A DNA stretch of 14,688 nucleotides from an uncultured Collinsella sp. (GTDB taxonomy: Bacteria; Actinomycetota; Coriobacteriia; Coriobacteriales; Coriobacteriaceae). The stretch is from positions 1 through 14,688 of the forward strand of contig URNK01000024.1 in NCBI GenBank assembly GCA_900549195.1, given 5' to 3'. The notes under the pieces are model-generated. The model did not search any database. It was given only the letters and a program-made list of their open reading frames with translations, and was not told the origin of the DNA. The position numbers and the translations under genes were made by a program. Numbering within the stretch: the stretch's first letter is position 1; every line of letters begins with the position of its first letter. Positions 1 to 7,383 of the stretch are shown in pieces.

Positions 1-40
1 CGTTGGATTCGCTCGAACGACAATCGCGTGCGAATTTCAT
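1..40 (-). CDS. N-terminal fragment of a further arginine-pathway gene, probably argB
   Basis: A minus-strand ATG at 40 is preceded by a plausible ribosome binding site (GAGG about 7 bases upstream) and opens a frame running off the left edge. It encodes MKFARDCRSSESN. Only 13 codons are visible, so the product cannot be identified from its own sequence. It starts 81 bases after the argJ stop on the same strand. In argC-argJ operons the next gene is often argB (acetylglutamate kinase), so that is the contextual guess. I have left the symbol blank because no ArgB motif is visible. Confidence 0.4.
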   Translation of the reverse strand, partial: MKFARDCRSSESN

Positions 41-121
41 AATCTGCCTCGTCTTTCGTATCGTTATCGCGCCGTGCTCCGCTGTCCGCAATCGCGGCAA
101 GATGCGCAGCGTGCCCGGAAT

Positions 122-1399
122 CTAGGAACGGTAGTCGCCGTTGATGGAGATATACTCATGCGTGAGGTCGCAGGTCCACACGGTCGTTGCCGCGTCGCCT
201 GCGCCCAGGTCGGCCGAGATCACGATCTCGGGCGCCTCGAAACGTCGTAGAGCCTCGTCCTCGTCAAAGGGAACAGTCAGACCGTCGCGACAGACAGGCA
301 TGCCCATCATGTCGATGGAAACGTCTTCCTGATTAAACTTCACGCCGCACTTGCCAAGCGCCATAGCAACGCGGCCCCAGTTGCAGTCGTGGCCGGCGAT
401 GCAAGTCTTAACGAGCGGCGAGTTGGCAACGGCACGGGCGGCGATATCGGCCTCCTCGTCGTTCACGGCGCCGGTAACGTTGACCGTAACAAGCTTGGAT
501 GCGCCCTCACCATCGGCGGCGATGTTGCGCGCCAGGCTCTCGCACACCTCGTGCACGGCAAATGCCAACTCGTCAAAGGCATCGGAACCCTTGACGATGG
601 GCTCGGCATCCGCGGCAGCGACGCCGGAGGCAAGCATGATGCAGGTGTCGTTGGTCGAGGTGTCGGAATCGACCGTTACCTTGTTAAAGGTCTGCTTGAC
701 GGTCGAGAGCAGCAGGGCATGAAGTGCCGCCGGCTCGACGGGGGCATCGGTGGTGATAACCGCGATCATGGTGGCCATGTTGGGCATGATCATGCCCGAG
801 CCCTTGCACATTCCGCCTACCGTATAGACATTGCCCGCATGACCCGCAGCCTCACTACGATAACGAACGGCATACTCCTTGGAGTGGGTATCGGTCGTCA
901 TGATGGCGCGAGCGGCATCGGCGCCACCGTGGGCGGAGAGCGCCTCGTAGGCAGCAGGAATGGCGGTCTCAAACGTGTCGATCGGCAGAATCTGGCCAAT
1001 CACACCCGTGGAGGCAACCAGAATCTGCTGGGGCTCGCAGCCGATGACCTGCGATGCGATGTTGCACGTCTCGCGCGCGCATGCAAGGCCGGTCTCACCC
1101 GTGGCGGCGTTGGCATTGCCAGAGTTGACCGAAACGCCGGCGATGATACCGTAGCCTTTGTCGGCACCGCCCAGGTTGGCACGGCTCACTTGCACGGGCG
1201 CCGCGCAAAAGCGATTGGTGGTAAACACGCCGGCACCGGGACAGGGTTTATCAGGCACGACGAGCGCGTAATCCAGACGCTCGGGGTTCTTGCGGAACCC
1301 AGCGTGGATGCCCGCAGCTTTAAAACCAGCCGCAGCCGTAACGCCACCCTCGACGGCGCGAATCTTGATATCAAACAGCTCGGTATTCATCGTCTTCAT
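122..1399 (-). CDS. argJ: Arginine biosynthesis protein ArgJ (glutamate N-acetyltransferase / ornithine acetyltransferase)
   Basis: ArgJ moves the acetyl group from N-acetylornithine to glutamate, releasing ornithine and recycling the acetyl carrier. Some members also make N-acetylglutamate from acetyl-CoA. The 425-residue length fits the family. The self-cleavage motif is clear: KGSGMIMPNMATM at 199-211, with Ala209-Thr210 as the expected cleavage site and Thr210 as the new N-terminal nucleophile of the beta chain. Other family blocks are the TTDT segment at 168-171, VDSDTSTND before residue 260, and a C-terminus ending in NGDYRS. Start choice is uncertain. The annotated ATG lies only 2 bases after AAGGAG, while Met4 (ATG at 1390) lies 11 bases after it; neither spacing is ideal. 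It follows argC by 125 bases and probably shares its transcript. Mono- versus bifunctional activity cannot be read from the sequence. Confidence 0.97.
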   Translation of the reverse strand: MKTMNTELFDIKIRAVEGGVTAAAGFKAAGIHAGFRKNPERLDYALVVPDKPCPGAGVFTTNRFCAAPVQVSRANLGGADKGYGIIAGVSVNSGNANAATGETGLACARETCNIASQVIGCEPQQILVASTGVIGQILPIDTFETAIPAAYEALSAHGGADAARAIMTTDTHSKEYAVRYRSEAAGHAGNVYTVGGMCKGSGMIMPNMATMIAVITTDAPVEPAALHALLLSTVKQTFNKVTVDSDTSTNDTCIMLASGVAAADAEPIVKGSDAFDELAFAVHEVCESLARNIAADGEGASKLVTVNVTGAVNDEEADIAARAVANSPLVKTCIAGHDCNWGRVAMALGKCGVKFNQEDVSIDMMGMPVCRDGLTVPFDEDEALRRFEAPEIVISADLGAGDAATTVWTCDLTHEYISINGDYRS

Positions 1400-1524
1400 G
1401 ACTCCTTATGTCAAACAAAAAACGGACATCGGTTGGTGCGCCATGCCAGTCGTAATCATGAGACCAGCTTAAGAGTGGCGCCCCACTCGATGCCCGACTA
1501 CCAAATCGTTAACAATCGAATGTG

Positions 1525-2595
1525 CTACACCGGGCACGCCACTGTGGGCAAGCCTCGTCGCTCGTCAAAACCAAAGACGATGTTGGCGCACTGGACCGCC
1601 TGGCCTGCTGCACCCTTGCACAGATTGTCGATGGCGCCCGTCGCCACCAGAACGCCCGCGCGCTTGTTGAGCGCGAGGCCAATCTGGGCGGCGTTGGTTC
1701 CGACGACCGAAGCCGTCTTGGGCTGCTGGCCGGCGTCGAGCACGCGCACAAAGGTGCGTCCAGCGTAGAACTGCTTGTAATAGTCGACGACATCCTCAAG
1801 AGCCAGGGAGTCGATGGCCTGCGGCGTGAGCGGCAGCGTCACCGTGGAGAGCAGGCCGCGCTTGAGCGGTGCCAGATGCGGGGTGAAGACGACGCGATCG
1901 GTCAGGCCAAGGATTTGCTCAATCTCGGGCGTGTGGCGATGCTTGCCCACGCCGTAGGCCTCCAAGTTCTCGTCGGCGCTGCAAAAGTGGGTGCGGGCGT
2001 TGCAGGACTTACCGGCACCCGTCACGCCGCTAATAGCATCGACGATTACGGGACCGTTCTCGGCAACCCAGCCGGCGCGCACGGCGGGAGCGGCAGCAAG
2101 GCTCGTTGCGGTGGGATAGCAACCGGCGCAGGCGACCAACACGGGCCTGCCAGCGGCATGGCTGGAAGCAGCGGTCTCTAAGTCCTGGCAGAACAGCTCG
2201 GGCAGACCAAAGGCACGCGTCTTGAGCAGCTCGGGGCTCGTATGCGCGGCGGCATACCACGCCTCGAACACGGCCGGATCGCTCAGACGGTAGTCGGCAG
2301 ACAAATCGAAGCAGGAAACGCCTGCGGCAAGGAGCGCGGGCACCTGTGCCATGGCAGCCGTGTGCGGCACGGCAAGAAAAACCGCATCGCAGCTCTTGAG
2401 CTCGGGGGCGTCGTGCGTGGTAAAAAGCAGATCGCTCACGCCGGCAAAGCTCGGATAGACCGAAGACAGCGGCTGGCCAGCATCGGCGTTGGACGTAATG
2501 GCGACAAGTTCAAACTCGGGATGACCGAGCACGAGGCGAATGAGCTCGGCTCCGGCATATCCAGCCGCGCCGACGATTCCAACCTTCAAAGACAT
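1525..2595 (-). CDS. argC: N-acetyl-gamma-glutamyl-phosphate reductase
   Basis: ArgC is a cytoplasmic NADPH-dependent enzyme that reduces N-acetylglutamyl phosphate to N-acetylglutamate semialdehyde, the third step of ornithine and arginine synthesis. The 356-residue product begins with a Rossmann nucleotide-binding turn, GAAGYAG at 9-15. The catalytic cysteine is Cys159 in the conserved ACAGCYPT context, and the HRHTPEI block at 219-225 carries the expected catalytic histidine (likely His221). The SGVTGAGK segment around 189-196 is also typical. The ATG at 2595 sits about 7 bases after a clean AAGGAG. It is the first gene of the arginine cluster: argJ follows, and two ARG-box-like operators lie about 90-120 bases upstream. 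No truncation or missing active-site residue is visible. Confidence 0.98.
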   Translation of the reverse strand: MSLKVGIVGAAGYAGAELIRLVLGHPEFELVAITSNADAGQPLSSVYPSFAGVSDLLFTTHDAPELKSCDAVFLAVPHTAAMAQVPALLAAGVSCFDLSADYRLSDPAVFEAWYAAAHTSPELLKTRAFGLPELFCQDLETAASSHAAGRPVLVACAGCYPTATSLAAAPAVRAGWVAENGPVIVDAISGVTGAGKSCNARTHFCSADENLEAYGVGKHRHTPEIEQILGLTDRVVFTPHLAPLKRGLLSTVTLPLTPQAIDSLALEDVVDYYKQFYAGRTFVRVLDAGQQPKTASVVGTNAAQIGLALNKRAGVLVATGAIDNLCKGAAGQAVQCANIVFGFDERRGLPTVACPV

Positions 2596-2680
2596 ATCAG
2601 ACTCCTTGTCTGCGATTTATGCACCGATGCGCATTTCGCAGCGGTCGTTATGAAGTGGGTTGAAACTTTAGCACCAAAAG

Positions 2681-2719
2681 ATGCATATATACGCAAATCT
2701 TTTGCATATTCATGCATTG
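2681..2719. promoter_or_regulatory. Tandem ARG boxes (predicted ArgR operator) upstream of argC
   Basis: Two 18-base AT-rich imperfect palindromes stand side by side, 2681-2698 and 2702-2719, separated by exactly 3 bases. The second has the core TGCATATTCATGCA, whose TGCAT and ATGCA half sites are perfect inverts. The first, TGCATATATACGCA, has one mismatch. The cores start 21 bases apart, two helical turns. That is the textbook arrangement for an ArgR hexamer: 18-bp boxes with 3-bp spacing. The first box contains TATATA, which could be the argC -10 region, so bound repressor would cover the promoter. The identification is by pattern; no argR gene is in the window. Confidence 0.8.
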
Positions 2720-2762
2720 AAACATTCCCGACACATTCGCTTGAAGGAATTGACAAATAAAT

Positions 2763-2816
2763 GCGGGCCCCGTATTGACTGGCGCTCCTAACGGCGCCGG
2801 GCAATACGGGGCCCGC
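2763..2816 (-). terminator. Long hairpin terminator after the flavin operon
   Basis: A perfect 15-bp stem (2763-2777 with 2802-2816, GCGGGCCCCGTATTG and its complement) encloses a further GGCGC/GCGCC stem. Read on the minus strand it lies 37 bases after the stop of the 136-residue flavin-protein gene and is followed by the T-rich ATTTATTTG. It therefore separates the flavin operon from the arginine cluster. The U-tract is interrupted, so termination strength is uncertain. Confidence 0.8.
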
Positions 2817-2853
2817 CCATGCGAAAACCAAGTTGTTAGGATGAGCCAGCTGG

Positions 2854-3264
2854 CTAGAGCTCGACCGGCACCCATTCGTCGTGATTGCAGATAAAAGCCT
2901 CGGGATCCTCGACGCTAAAGAAGACGAGCGTGGGGTCGTTAGGCCCCTCATAGTGCTCGCCCAGGCGCTCTAGATGCTTCCACCCGGCTTCGCGCATTTC
3001 GTCTAAGGCCCGGTCATCCAAGCCGGCACGCCCGCGCAAGATGAGCCAGCCATGGCCCGGCCACCAACTCGTGGCCTCAAAGCGCTGATTTTGTAGCAGC
3101 TCTTGCCACACGTCTTTGGTGCGCGCTGTTACAAACCACAGCTTGCCATCCTGGATCTGCGCAAACGAAAACGGACGCACATGCGGCTGCCCGTCCACAC
3201 TCGTCGCCAGATACCACGCCGGCACCGACGTCAGATACTCCAGCACCGTATTCAATCCATCCAC
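2854..3264 (-). CDS. Pyridoxamine 5'-phosphate oxidase-like FMN-binding split-barrel protein (distal copy)
   Basis: A 136-residue protein of the PNPOx-like / FMN-binding split-barrel superfamily, closest in flavour to the small uncharacterised COG5015-type members. It shows PAWYLAT at 15-21, the phosphate-contact-like HVRPF at 28-32, then DGKLWFVTARTKDVW, the usual order of the first barrel strands. True PNP oxidases are longer and carry substrate-binding residues I do not see, so vitamin B6 oxidation is not supported. Flavin or F420-like cofactor binding and a redox or sensing role are inferred from the family. The ATG has AGGAGG 8 bases upstream; a GTG one codon earlier is a possible alternative. 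It lies 44 bases after a paralogue and is the last gene before the 2763-2816 terminator. Confidence covers the family, not the reaction. Confidence 0.88.
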   Translation of the reverse strand: MDGLNTVLEYLTSVPAWYLATSVDGQPHVRPFSFAQIQDGKLWFVTARTKDVWQELLQNQRFEATSWWPGHGWLILRGRAGLDDRALDEMREAGWKHLERLGEHYEGPNDPTLVFFSVEDPEAFICNHDEWVPVEL

Positions 3265-3308
3265 GTTTCCTCCTGTACTAGCTAGTTTGGGAGCCCGGTT
3301 TGTGCGAG

Positions 3309-3755
3309 CTAGAGCTCCAGGCGCTCCTCGCTGCCGTCGATATCACAGAAGCGCGCGGCAATGTTGCGGACCGAAAAGAAAGCAAGGCGGCCGTCGTTGG
3401 CACTCTCGTGTTCCTCGCCGATGCCCACCATGTGCTTAAAGCCTGCTTGACGCACTTTGTCGCTCGCAACTGCGTCGTCCTCAAGTGCGGCCTCGCCGGT
3501 CAACACGATCCAACACTCCCCCGGCTTCCAGCCCGAGAGCTCAAACTTGGGATTCGCACTCAGCTCCGCCCACACGTCCTTGTCGCGCGATGTGCAAAAC
3601 CACAGCTTACCGTCATCGACCATGGCAAACGAAAACGGCCTCACGCGAGGCTGATGCCCGTCGGCCACATCGGTCGTGGCCAGATACCACGCCGGAATGC
3701 GCCTGAGATACGAACAGGCGCGCTCAAGCTGAGCCGTGCGATCGTTGTCGGTCAT
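3309..3755 (-). CDS. Pyridoxamine 5'-phosphate oxidase-like FMN-binding split-barrel protein (proximal copy)
   Basis: A 148-residue paralogue of the next gene. The two share PAWYLAT (here 21-27), the VRPFSF block (here RVRPF at 37-41), DGKLWF, a KDVW...EL segment and a C-terminal FFSV, in the same order throughout, which indicates tandem duplication. This copy has a slightly longer N-terminus and a four-residue insertion in the first hairpin (TDVADGHQP versus SVDGQP). The fold is the FMN-binding split barrel and the substrate is unknown. The start at 3755 follows AAGGGG by 6-7 bases and lies only 30 bases after the ecfT stop. No terminator intervenes, so I infer co-transcription with the FMN-riboswitch-controlled riboflavin transporter. 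That context supports a flavin-dependent role more than any single residue does. Confidence 0.88.
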   Translation of the reverse strand: MTDNDRTAQLERACSYLRRIPAWYLATTDVADGHQPRVRPFSFAMVDDGKLWFCTSRDKDVWAELSANPKFELSGWKPGECWIVLTGEAALEDDAVASDKVRQAGFKHMVGIGEEHESANDGRLAFFSVRNIAARFCDIDGSEERLEL

Positions 3756-3785
3756 AGGGACCCCTTTCTTGCGCCCGAATCGCGC

Positions 3786-4586
3786 CTAAACAAGTTGAAG
3801 ATTGATGACGATGACGCAGATGAGCAGCAACGCCGTCACTACCGCCGCCAACGCATCGCCGCGGCCAAATGCAAGCGCATGCAGGCGCGTGCGGCCCTGC
3901 TCGCCGTGATAGCAGCGTGCATCCATGGCGGCAGACAGCGTCTCGGCATGGCGGAACACGCCCGTGAACAGCGGAATCGCCACACTGCCGAGCATACGCA
4001 CGCCGCCGAGCGGACCGCCCGTCACGCGCGCGCCGCGGCTTGCCTGTGCATCGGCCGTCTGCTTCATCTCAGTGGCAAACTGCGGCATAAAGCGTAGCGC
4101 GATACCCATGATCATGCCGAGCTCGTGCGCAGGAAGTCCCACACGCGCAAACGGCGCGAGCAGGCGCTCAAAGCCCGCGGTGAGGTCGAGCGTCGGCGTG
4201 GTGAGTGTAATGGCGCTCATGCCGGCCATCATCAACGTCAGGCGGCACGCCATAAACGCCGCAGAACGCAGCGAGCCCTCGCTTATCTGCAGAAAGCCGA
4301 GCTGCCACAAGATGCACCCACTCTGATCGGCAAACAAGTTGAGCACCGCGACCACGACGACGATTGCCAGCAGCGGCGCCATCGATGATAGGACCCGGCG
4401 CAACGGCACCCGGGACACGGTATAGATCAGGACAACGAAGATTGCGACCGGGACCAGTCCGCGGAAGCTGCTGACTGTGAGCGTCGTGATCAGAAACACA
4501 AAGCCCAAGAGCAACTTGGTTCGCGGGTCCAGGCGGTGGATTGCACTATCGCCGGGATAGTAACTACCAAACGAAAACGCCTCCAT
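3786..4586 (-). CDS. ecfT: ECF transporter transmembrane component EcfT
   Basis: EcfT is the membrane scaffold of energy-coupling-factor vitamin importers. It couples ATP hydrolysis by the two EcfA domains to toppling of the substrate-binding S component. The 266-residue product has the family opening (YYPGDSAIHRLDPRTKLL), several hydrophobic membrane segments, and two cytoplasmic coupling helices. The first coupling motif is ASRGA at 182-186. The second, MDARCYHG at 221-228, has Cys225 where Ala-Arg-Gly is usual, a conservative-looking deviation. The ATG shares one base with the ecfA stop (TAATG), implying translational coupling. With ribU and the fused ATPase encoded together, this looks like a dedicated transporter, although EcfT modules can also be shared among S components encoded elsewhere. 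Confidence 0.95.
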   Translation of the reverse strand: MEAFSFGSYYPGDSAIHRLDPRTKLLLGFVFLITTLTVSSFRGLVPVAIFVVLIYTVSRVPLRRVLSSMAPLLAIVVVVAVLNLFADQSGCILWQLGFLQISEGSLRSAAFMACRLTLMMAGMSAITLTTPTLDLTAGFERLLAPFARVGLPAHELGMIMGIALRFMPQFATEMKQTADAQASRGARVTGGPLGGVRMLGSVAIPLFTGVFRHAETLSAAMDARCYHGEQGRTRLHALAFGRGDALAAVVTALLLICVIVINLQLV

Positions 4587-6490
4587 TAGCAGCCCTCCTC
4601 TCGCGCGACCGTCTTGGATTTAGCAATGTCCGCGACGTTAGAAGGACCGCCCGAGCGACCGATTAGCAGGTCCACCAACTCGTCTGCCAGCGACTCAACC
4701 GTATAGAGCCCGCCGCGACGCAGCGGCACGCCCGCCTCCGTAAGCGCCAGCGCCATACGCTGGGCGGCGGGAACGCCCAAGCCGATCGACTTGAGCTCAT
4801 CGGCATGCGCAAACACCTGCGCGGGGGTTCCCTCGGCAAACACCGCACCTTCGTTCATTACGACGATACGGTCGCAGCAATTGGCCAGGTCATCCATGCT
4901 GTGCGAAACCATGACAACGGTCAGGCCCTCGCGATGGAGTCGACCGATGAGCCCTAGGAAATCCCTGCGCGCAGCCGGATCGAGCCCCGCCATGGGTTCA
5001 TCGAGCACCAGGACTTCGGGCTCCATGGCGAGCACGCCGGCGAATGCCACACGCCGTTGCTGACCGCCCGAAAGCTCAAAGGGACTCTTGTCGCCGACCG
5101 TGGAAAGGTCGAGGCCCACGCGCGAGAGCGATGACTCGACACGACGGTCGACTTCATCTTGCGGCAAGCCAAGGTTGTGCGGACCAAACGCCACGTCCTG
5201 CGCCACGGTTTCGGCAAACAGCTGACGCTCAGGATATTGAAACACCACGCCGACCTTGGCCTTAACCGCGGCGGCGTCTTTCTTGTTTGACAGATCGAGC
5301 CCCAGCGCACGAACGGATCCCTCCTGGGGGCGAATCAAACCGTTGAGATGCTGGACCAGCGTCGACTTACCCGAACCGGTATGACCTGCCAAGCCCAGGA
5401 ACTCGCCGCGACGCACCGTCAGCGATACATCGCGCAGCGCCCACGGGCTGCTGGGGTCGTTTCCCCAGAGAGCCTGTTTGCTCGATTTGCCCGCAGTGGC
5501 CGAGCGCTTATGCCAGCGGCGGCGCTCGCGCGGACTGAGCGAATAACTGTACGAAACACGGGATAGCTCGATGACGGGCTCCGACGCGTTGCCCTCGTTG
5601 TCTACCGGAACAGTGCCGTCAGCGATTTCCAACTGGGATGCGGAAGACTGCCCCGCGATGCCTGCCCCACTTCGCTCGGCATAAGCCTGCGCAATCTCGG
5701 CGACCATATCCGCCTCACGTACCTGCGCGCAAACGGGCACGCCCTTCGCACGAAGCGCCATGCCCAGACGACACGACTCCGGCATATCCAGGTTGAGCTG
5801 CGCAAGCTCATCCGCCCGCGTCAAAATTTCCTCGGGCGTACCGAGCATGGCAACGTGCCCCGCCCGAAACACCGCGACACGATCGGCCTCGGCGGCCTCT
5901 TCCATAAAGTGCGTAATCATCACGATGGTCATGCCGCGAGCGTGCAACGCGCGGCAAGCCTTCATGAGGCCCTTGCGTCCACGCGGATCGAGCATCGAGG
6001 AAGCCTCGTCCAATATGAGCACGCGCGGTTCCATGGCGAGCACGCCGGCAAGCGCCACGCGCTGCTTTTGGCCGCCCGAAAGCGCATGGGTCTCGTGGCA
6101 CTCAAAGCCCACCAGGCCCACGCCCTTCAGCGCCTCGCGTACGCGCTGCGCAATTTGCGCCGATGGCACGCCAAGGTTTTCGGGACCAAACGCAACGTCA
6201 TCTTCGACAAGCGTTGCCACCAGCTGGTCGTCGGGATTCTGGAATACCATGCCCGCGGTCGAACGAATGTCGTAGACCAGCTCGGGCTCGGACGCATCCA
6301 TGCCGTTGATGCGTACCGTGCCCGCATCGGGCTGCAGCAGCGCATTCAGATGCTTGGCAAACGTCGACTTACCCGACCCATTGCCACCGAGGATGCAGAA
6401 AAACTCGCCGTCCTTAATGCTCAGATCGATGCCGTCAAGCGCCTGGGCGGCACCGTCATAGCTAAAGGAAACGCCCCGACACTCAATCAT
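4586..6490 (-). CDS. ECF transporter ATPase, two EcfA domains fused in one chain
   Basis: A 634-residue protein carrying both ECF ATPase domains that are usually separate EcfA1 and EcfA2 subunits. Domain 1 has Walker A GGNGSGKS (35-42), Q-loop FQNPDDQ (83-89), signature LSGGQ (137-141), Walker B VLILDE (157-162) and switch His194. Domain 2 has GHTGSGKS (369-376), FQYPERQ (417-423), LSGGQ (473-477), VLVLDE (493-498) and His530. Domain 1 reads LDEASSMLDP and domain 2 LDEPMAGLDP, matching EcfA1-like and EcfA2-like halves in that order. All catalytic motifs look intact in both. A polar linker of about 70 residues (roughly 270-340) joins them. It powers riboflavin import with RibU and EcfT. The start overlaps the ribU stop by four bases (ATGA), and the stop overlaps the ecfT start. 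Confidence 0.96.
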   Translation of the reverse strand: MIECRGVSFSYDGAAQALDGIDLSIKDGEFFCILGGNGSGKSTFAKHLNALLQPDAGTVRINGMDASEPELVYDIRSTAGMVFQNPDDQLVATLVEDDVAFGPENLGVPSAQIAQRVREALKGVGLVGFECHETHALSGGQKQRVALAGVLAMEPRVLILDEASSMLDPRGRKGLMKACRALHARGMTIVMITHFMEEAAEADRVAVFRAGHVAMLGTPEEILTRADELAQLNLDMPESCRLGMALRAKGVPVCAQVREADMVAEIAQAYAERSGAGIAGQSSASQLEIADGTVPVDNEGNASEPVIELSRVSYSYSLSPRERRRWHKRSATAGKSSKQALWGNDPSSPWALRDVSLTVRRGEFLGLAGHTGSGKSTLVQHLNGLIRPQEGSVRALGLDLSNKKDAAAVKAKVGVVFQYPERQLFAETVAQDVAFGPHNLGLPQDEVDRRVESSLSRVGLDLSTVGDKSPFELSGGQQRRVAFAGVLAMEPEVLVLDEPMAGLDPAARRDFLGLIGRLHREGLTVVMVSHSMDDLANCCDRIVVMNEGAVFAEGTPAQVFAHADELKSIGLGVPAAQRMALALTEAGVPLRRGGLYTVESLADELVDLLIGRSGGPSNVADIAKSKTVAREEGC

Positions 6491-7077
6491 GCGCGGCCTT
6501 TGACCTGGTCCTTTTTAGGCGTGATGAGGTTGGAGACCGCCTTGTACACCGCAAGCGTCAATACCGAATTGAGCACGGTCTTGATAAGGTTGAACGGCAG
6601 CACGGCAGGAATCATGAGCGGGGCGATCACATCGACCGAGCCATACCAGAACCAAACGCCAATGGTAAGGTTCGCGACCATGGACAGCACCGTAGCGGCA
6701 ATGACGCCGAGCACCAGACCAATCACGGCACCCTTGTAGGTGTGCATCTTCTGATAGACGATAGCCGCAGGCAGAATGTAGCCCAGCGTGGCAACCAGGT
6801 TCATAAGCGCGCCGACCCAGTCACCCGTAGTGAGTGCATGGATAACGATCGCCATGGCGGCAACAGCAGTACCGGCACCGGGGCCATACGCAAACCCGCA
6901 CACCATCGCCGGCACCAGCGACGGGTCATACGTCAAAAACGGCGCCGAGGGAAGAATGGGTAGCTGTACATACATAAACAACGCGCTCAAGGCACACATC
7001 AACGCCATGGTAACGAGCTGTTTGGTGCTCCACCTATTCGTGTTCTCAAAATGGATATGCTGCGACTGTTCAGACAT
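6487..7077 (-). CDS. ribU: Riboflavin ECF transporter substrate-binding subunit RibU
   Basis: RibU is the integral-membrane S component that captures riboflavin outside the cell and hands it to the EcfT-EcfA module. The 196-residue product is almost entirely hydrophobic helices. It carries RibU-type blocks: an FLTYDPSLVPAMVCGFAYGP segment in the first third, GYILPAAIVYQK in the middle, and LPFNLIKTVLNSVLTLAVYK near the C-terminus. I place the start at ATG 7077 because AGGTG lies 6 bases upstream; a frame-extending GTG at 7086 overlaps that site and is unlikely. The FMN riboswitch immediately upstream fixes the substrate class independently of homology. It is the first gene of the operon and overlaps the ATPase gene by four bases. 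Confidence 0.95.
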   Translation of the reverse strand: MSEQSQHIHFENTNRWSTKQLVTMALMCALSALFMYVQLPILPSAPFLTYDPSLVPAMVCGFAYGPGAGTAVAAMAIVIHALTTGDWVGALMNLVATLGYILPAAIVYQKMHTYKGAVIGLVLGVIAATVLSMVANLTIGVWFWYGSVDVIAPLMIPAVLPFNLIKTVLNSVLTLAVYKAVSNLITPKKDQVKGRA

Positions 7078-7089
7078 TAAGATCACCTG

Positions 7090-7277
7090 CCTCTTTCATC
7101 CGGACTCTAACCGTTGGTACTGGGATCTCACCAGTTCAGCCGGCATGCGAACCAACGCACACACGGGTCGCGGACTCATCGGCTCGGTCGCAGGCATCTC
7201 ACCTGCGCCACGGCGTCCCTTTGACACCGCCCGATTTACCGCCAGTGGGGAATTCCACCCCGCCCTGAAACAGCAAT
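7090..7277 (-). promoter_or_regulatory. FMN riboswitch (RFN element) controlling ribU
   Basis: Read on the minus strand the leader contains the conserved RFN blocks in order: GGGGTGGAATTCCCCACTGG then CGGT near the 5' end, GAGTCCGCGACCCG (7177-7164), a GGCTGAACTGGTGAGATCCC-type arm ending in AGTACC, and the 3' block GTCCGGATGAAAGAG (around 7105-7091). The order and spacing match the FMN aptamer. The ribU Shine-Dalgarno (AGGTG) begins within about 10 bases of the aptamer's 3' end, and no terminator hairpin with a U-tract separates them. FMN binding therefore probably blocks translation initiation rather than causing termination. The exact P1 ends are approximate. Confidence 0.96.
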
Positions 7278-7281
7278 TGCA

Positions 7282-7309
7282 AGTGTAGCACGAGCAATCG
7301 TTCGCGCAA
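7282..7309 (-). promoter_or_regulatory. Sigma-70-type promoter for the riboflavin operon
   Basis: On the minus strand TTGCGC (7309-7304) and TACACT (7287-7282) are separated by 16 bases. A start about 7 bases downstream would fall near 7275, at the 5' edge of the riboswitch, which is where a leader transcript should begin. Both hexamers are imperfect, so this is a positional prediction. Confidence 0.55.
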
Positions 7310-7383
7310 GTATGCCGAGGGTAATTTATGGTGGGGATCAGCTGCCGCAACAACCACGTTCCCCACCCATCCCAAAGTAACGC

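Noticed and set aside
1400..1524. Separate promoter or small gene in the argC-argJ gap
   Set aside because: 125 bases with no convincing -35/-10 pair, no ARG box and no terminator. A near-palindrome around GTTAAC at about 1507 is too short to call.
389..1768. 459-codon plus-strand frame across argJ and the argJ-argC gap
   Set aside because: Antisense shadow of argJ, whose self-cleavage motif and family blocks are intact. The antisense product has no recognisable domain.
3300..4097. 265-codon plus-strand frame across ecfT and a flavin-barrel gene
   Set aside because: Runs antisense through two clear minus-strand genes, is rich in Arg, Ala and His, and shows no domain.
7078..7086. GTG start for ribU three codons upstream
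   Set aside because: The GTG is part of the AGGTG ribosome binding site that serves the ATG at 7077.
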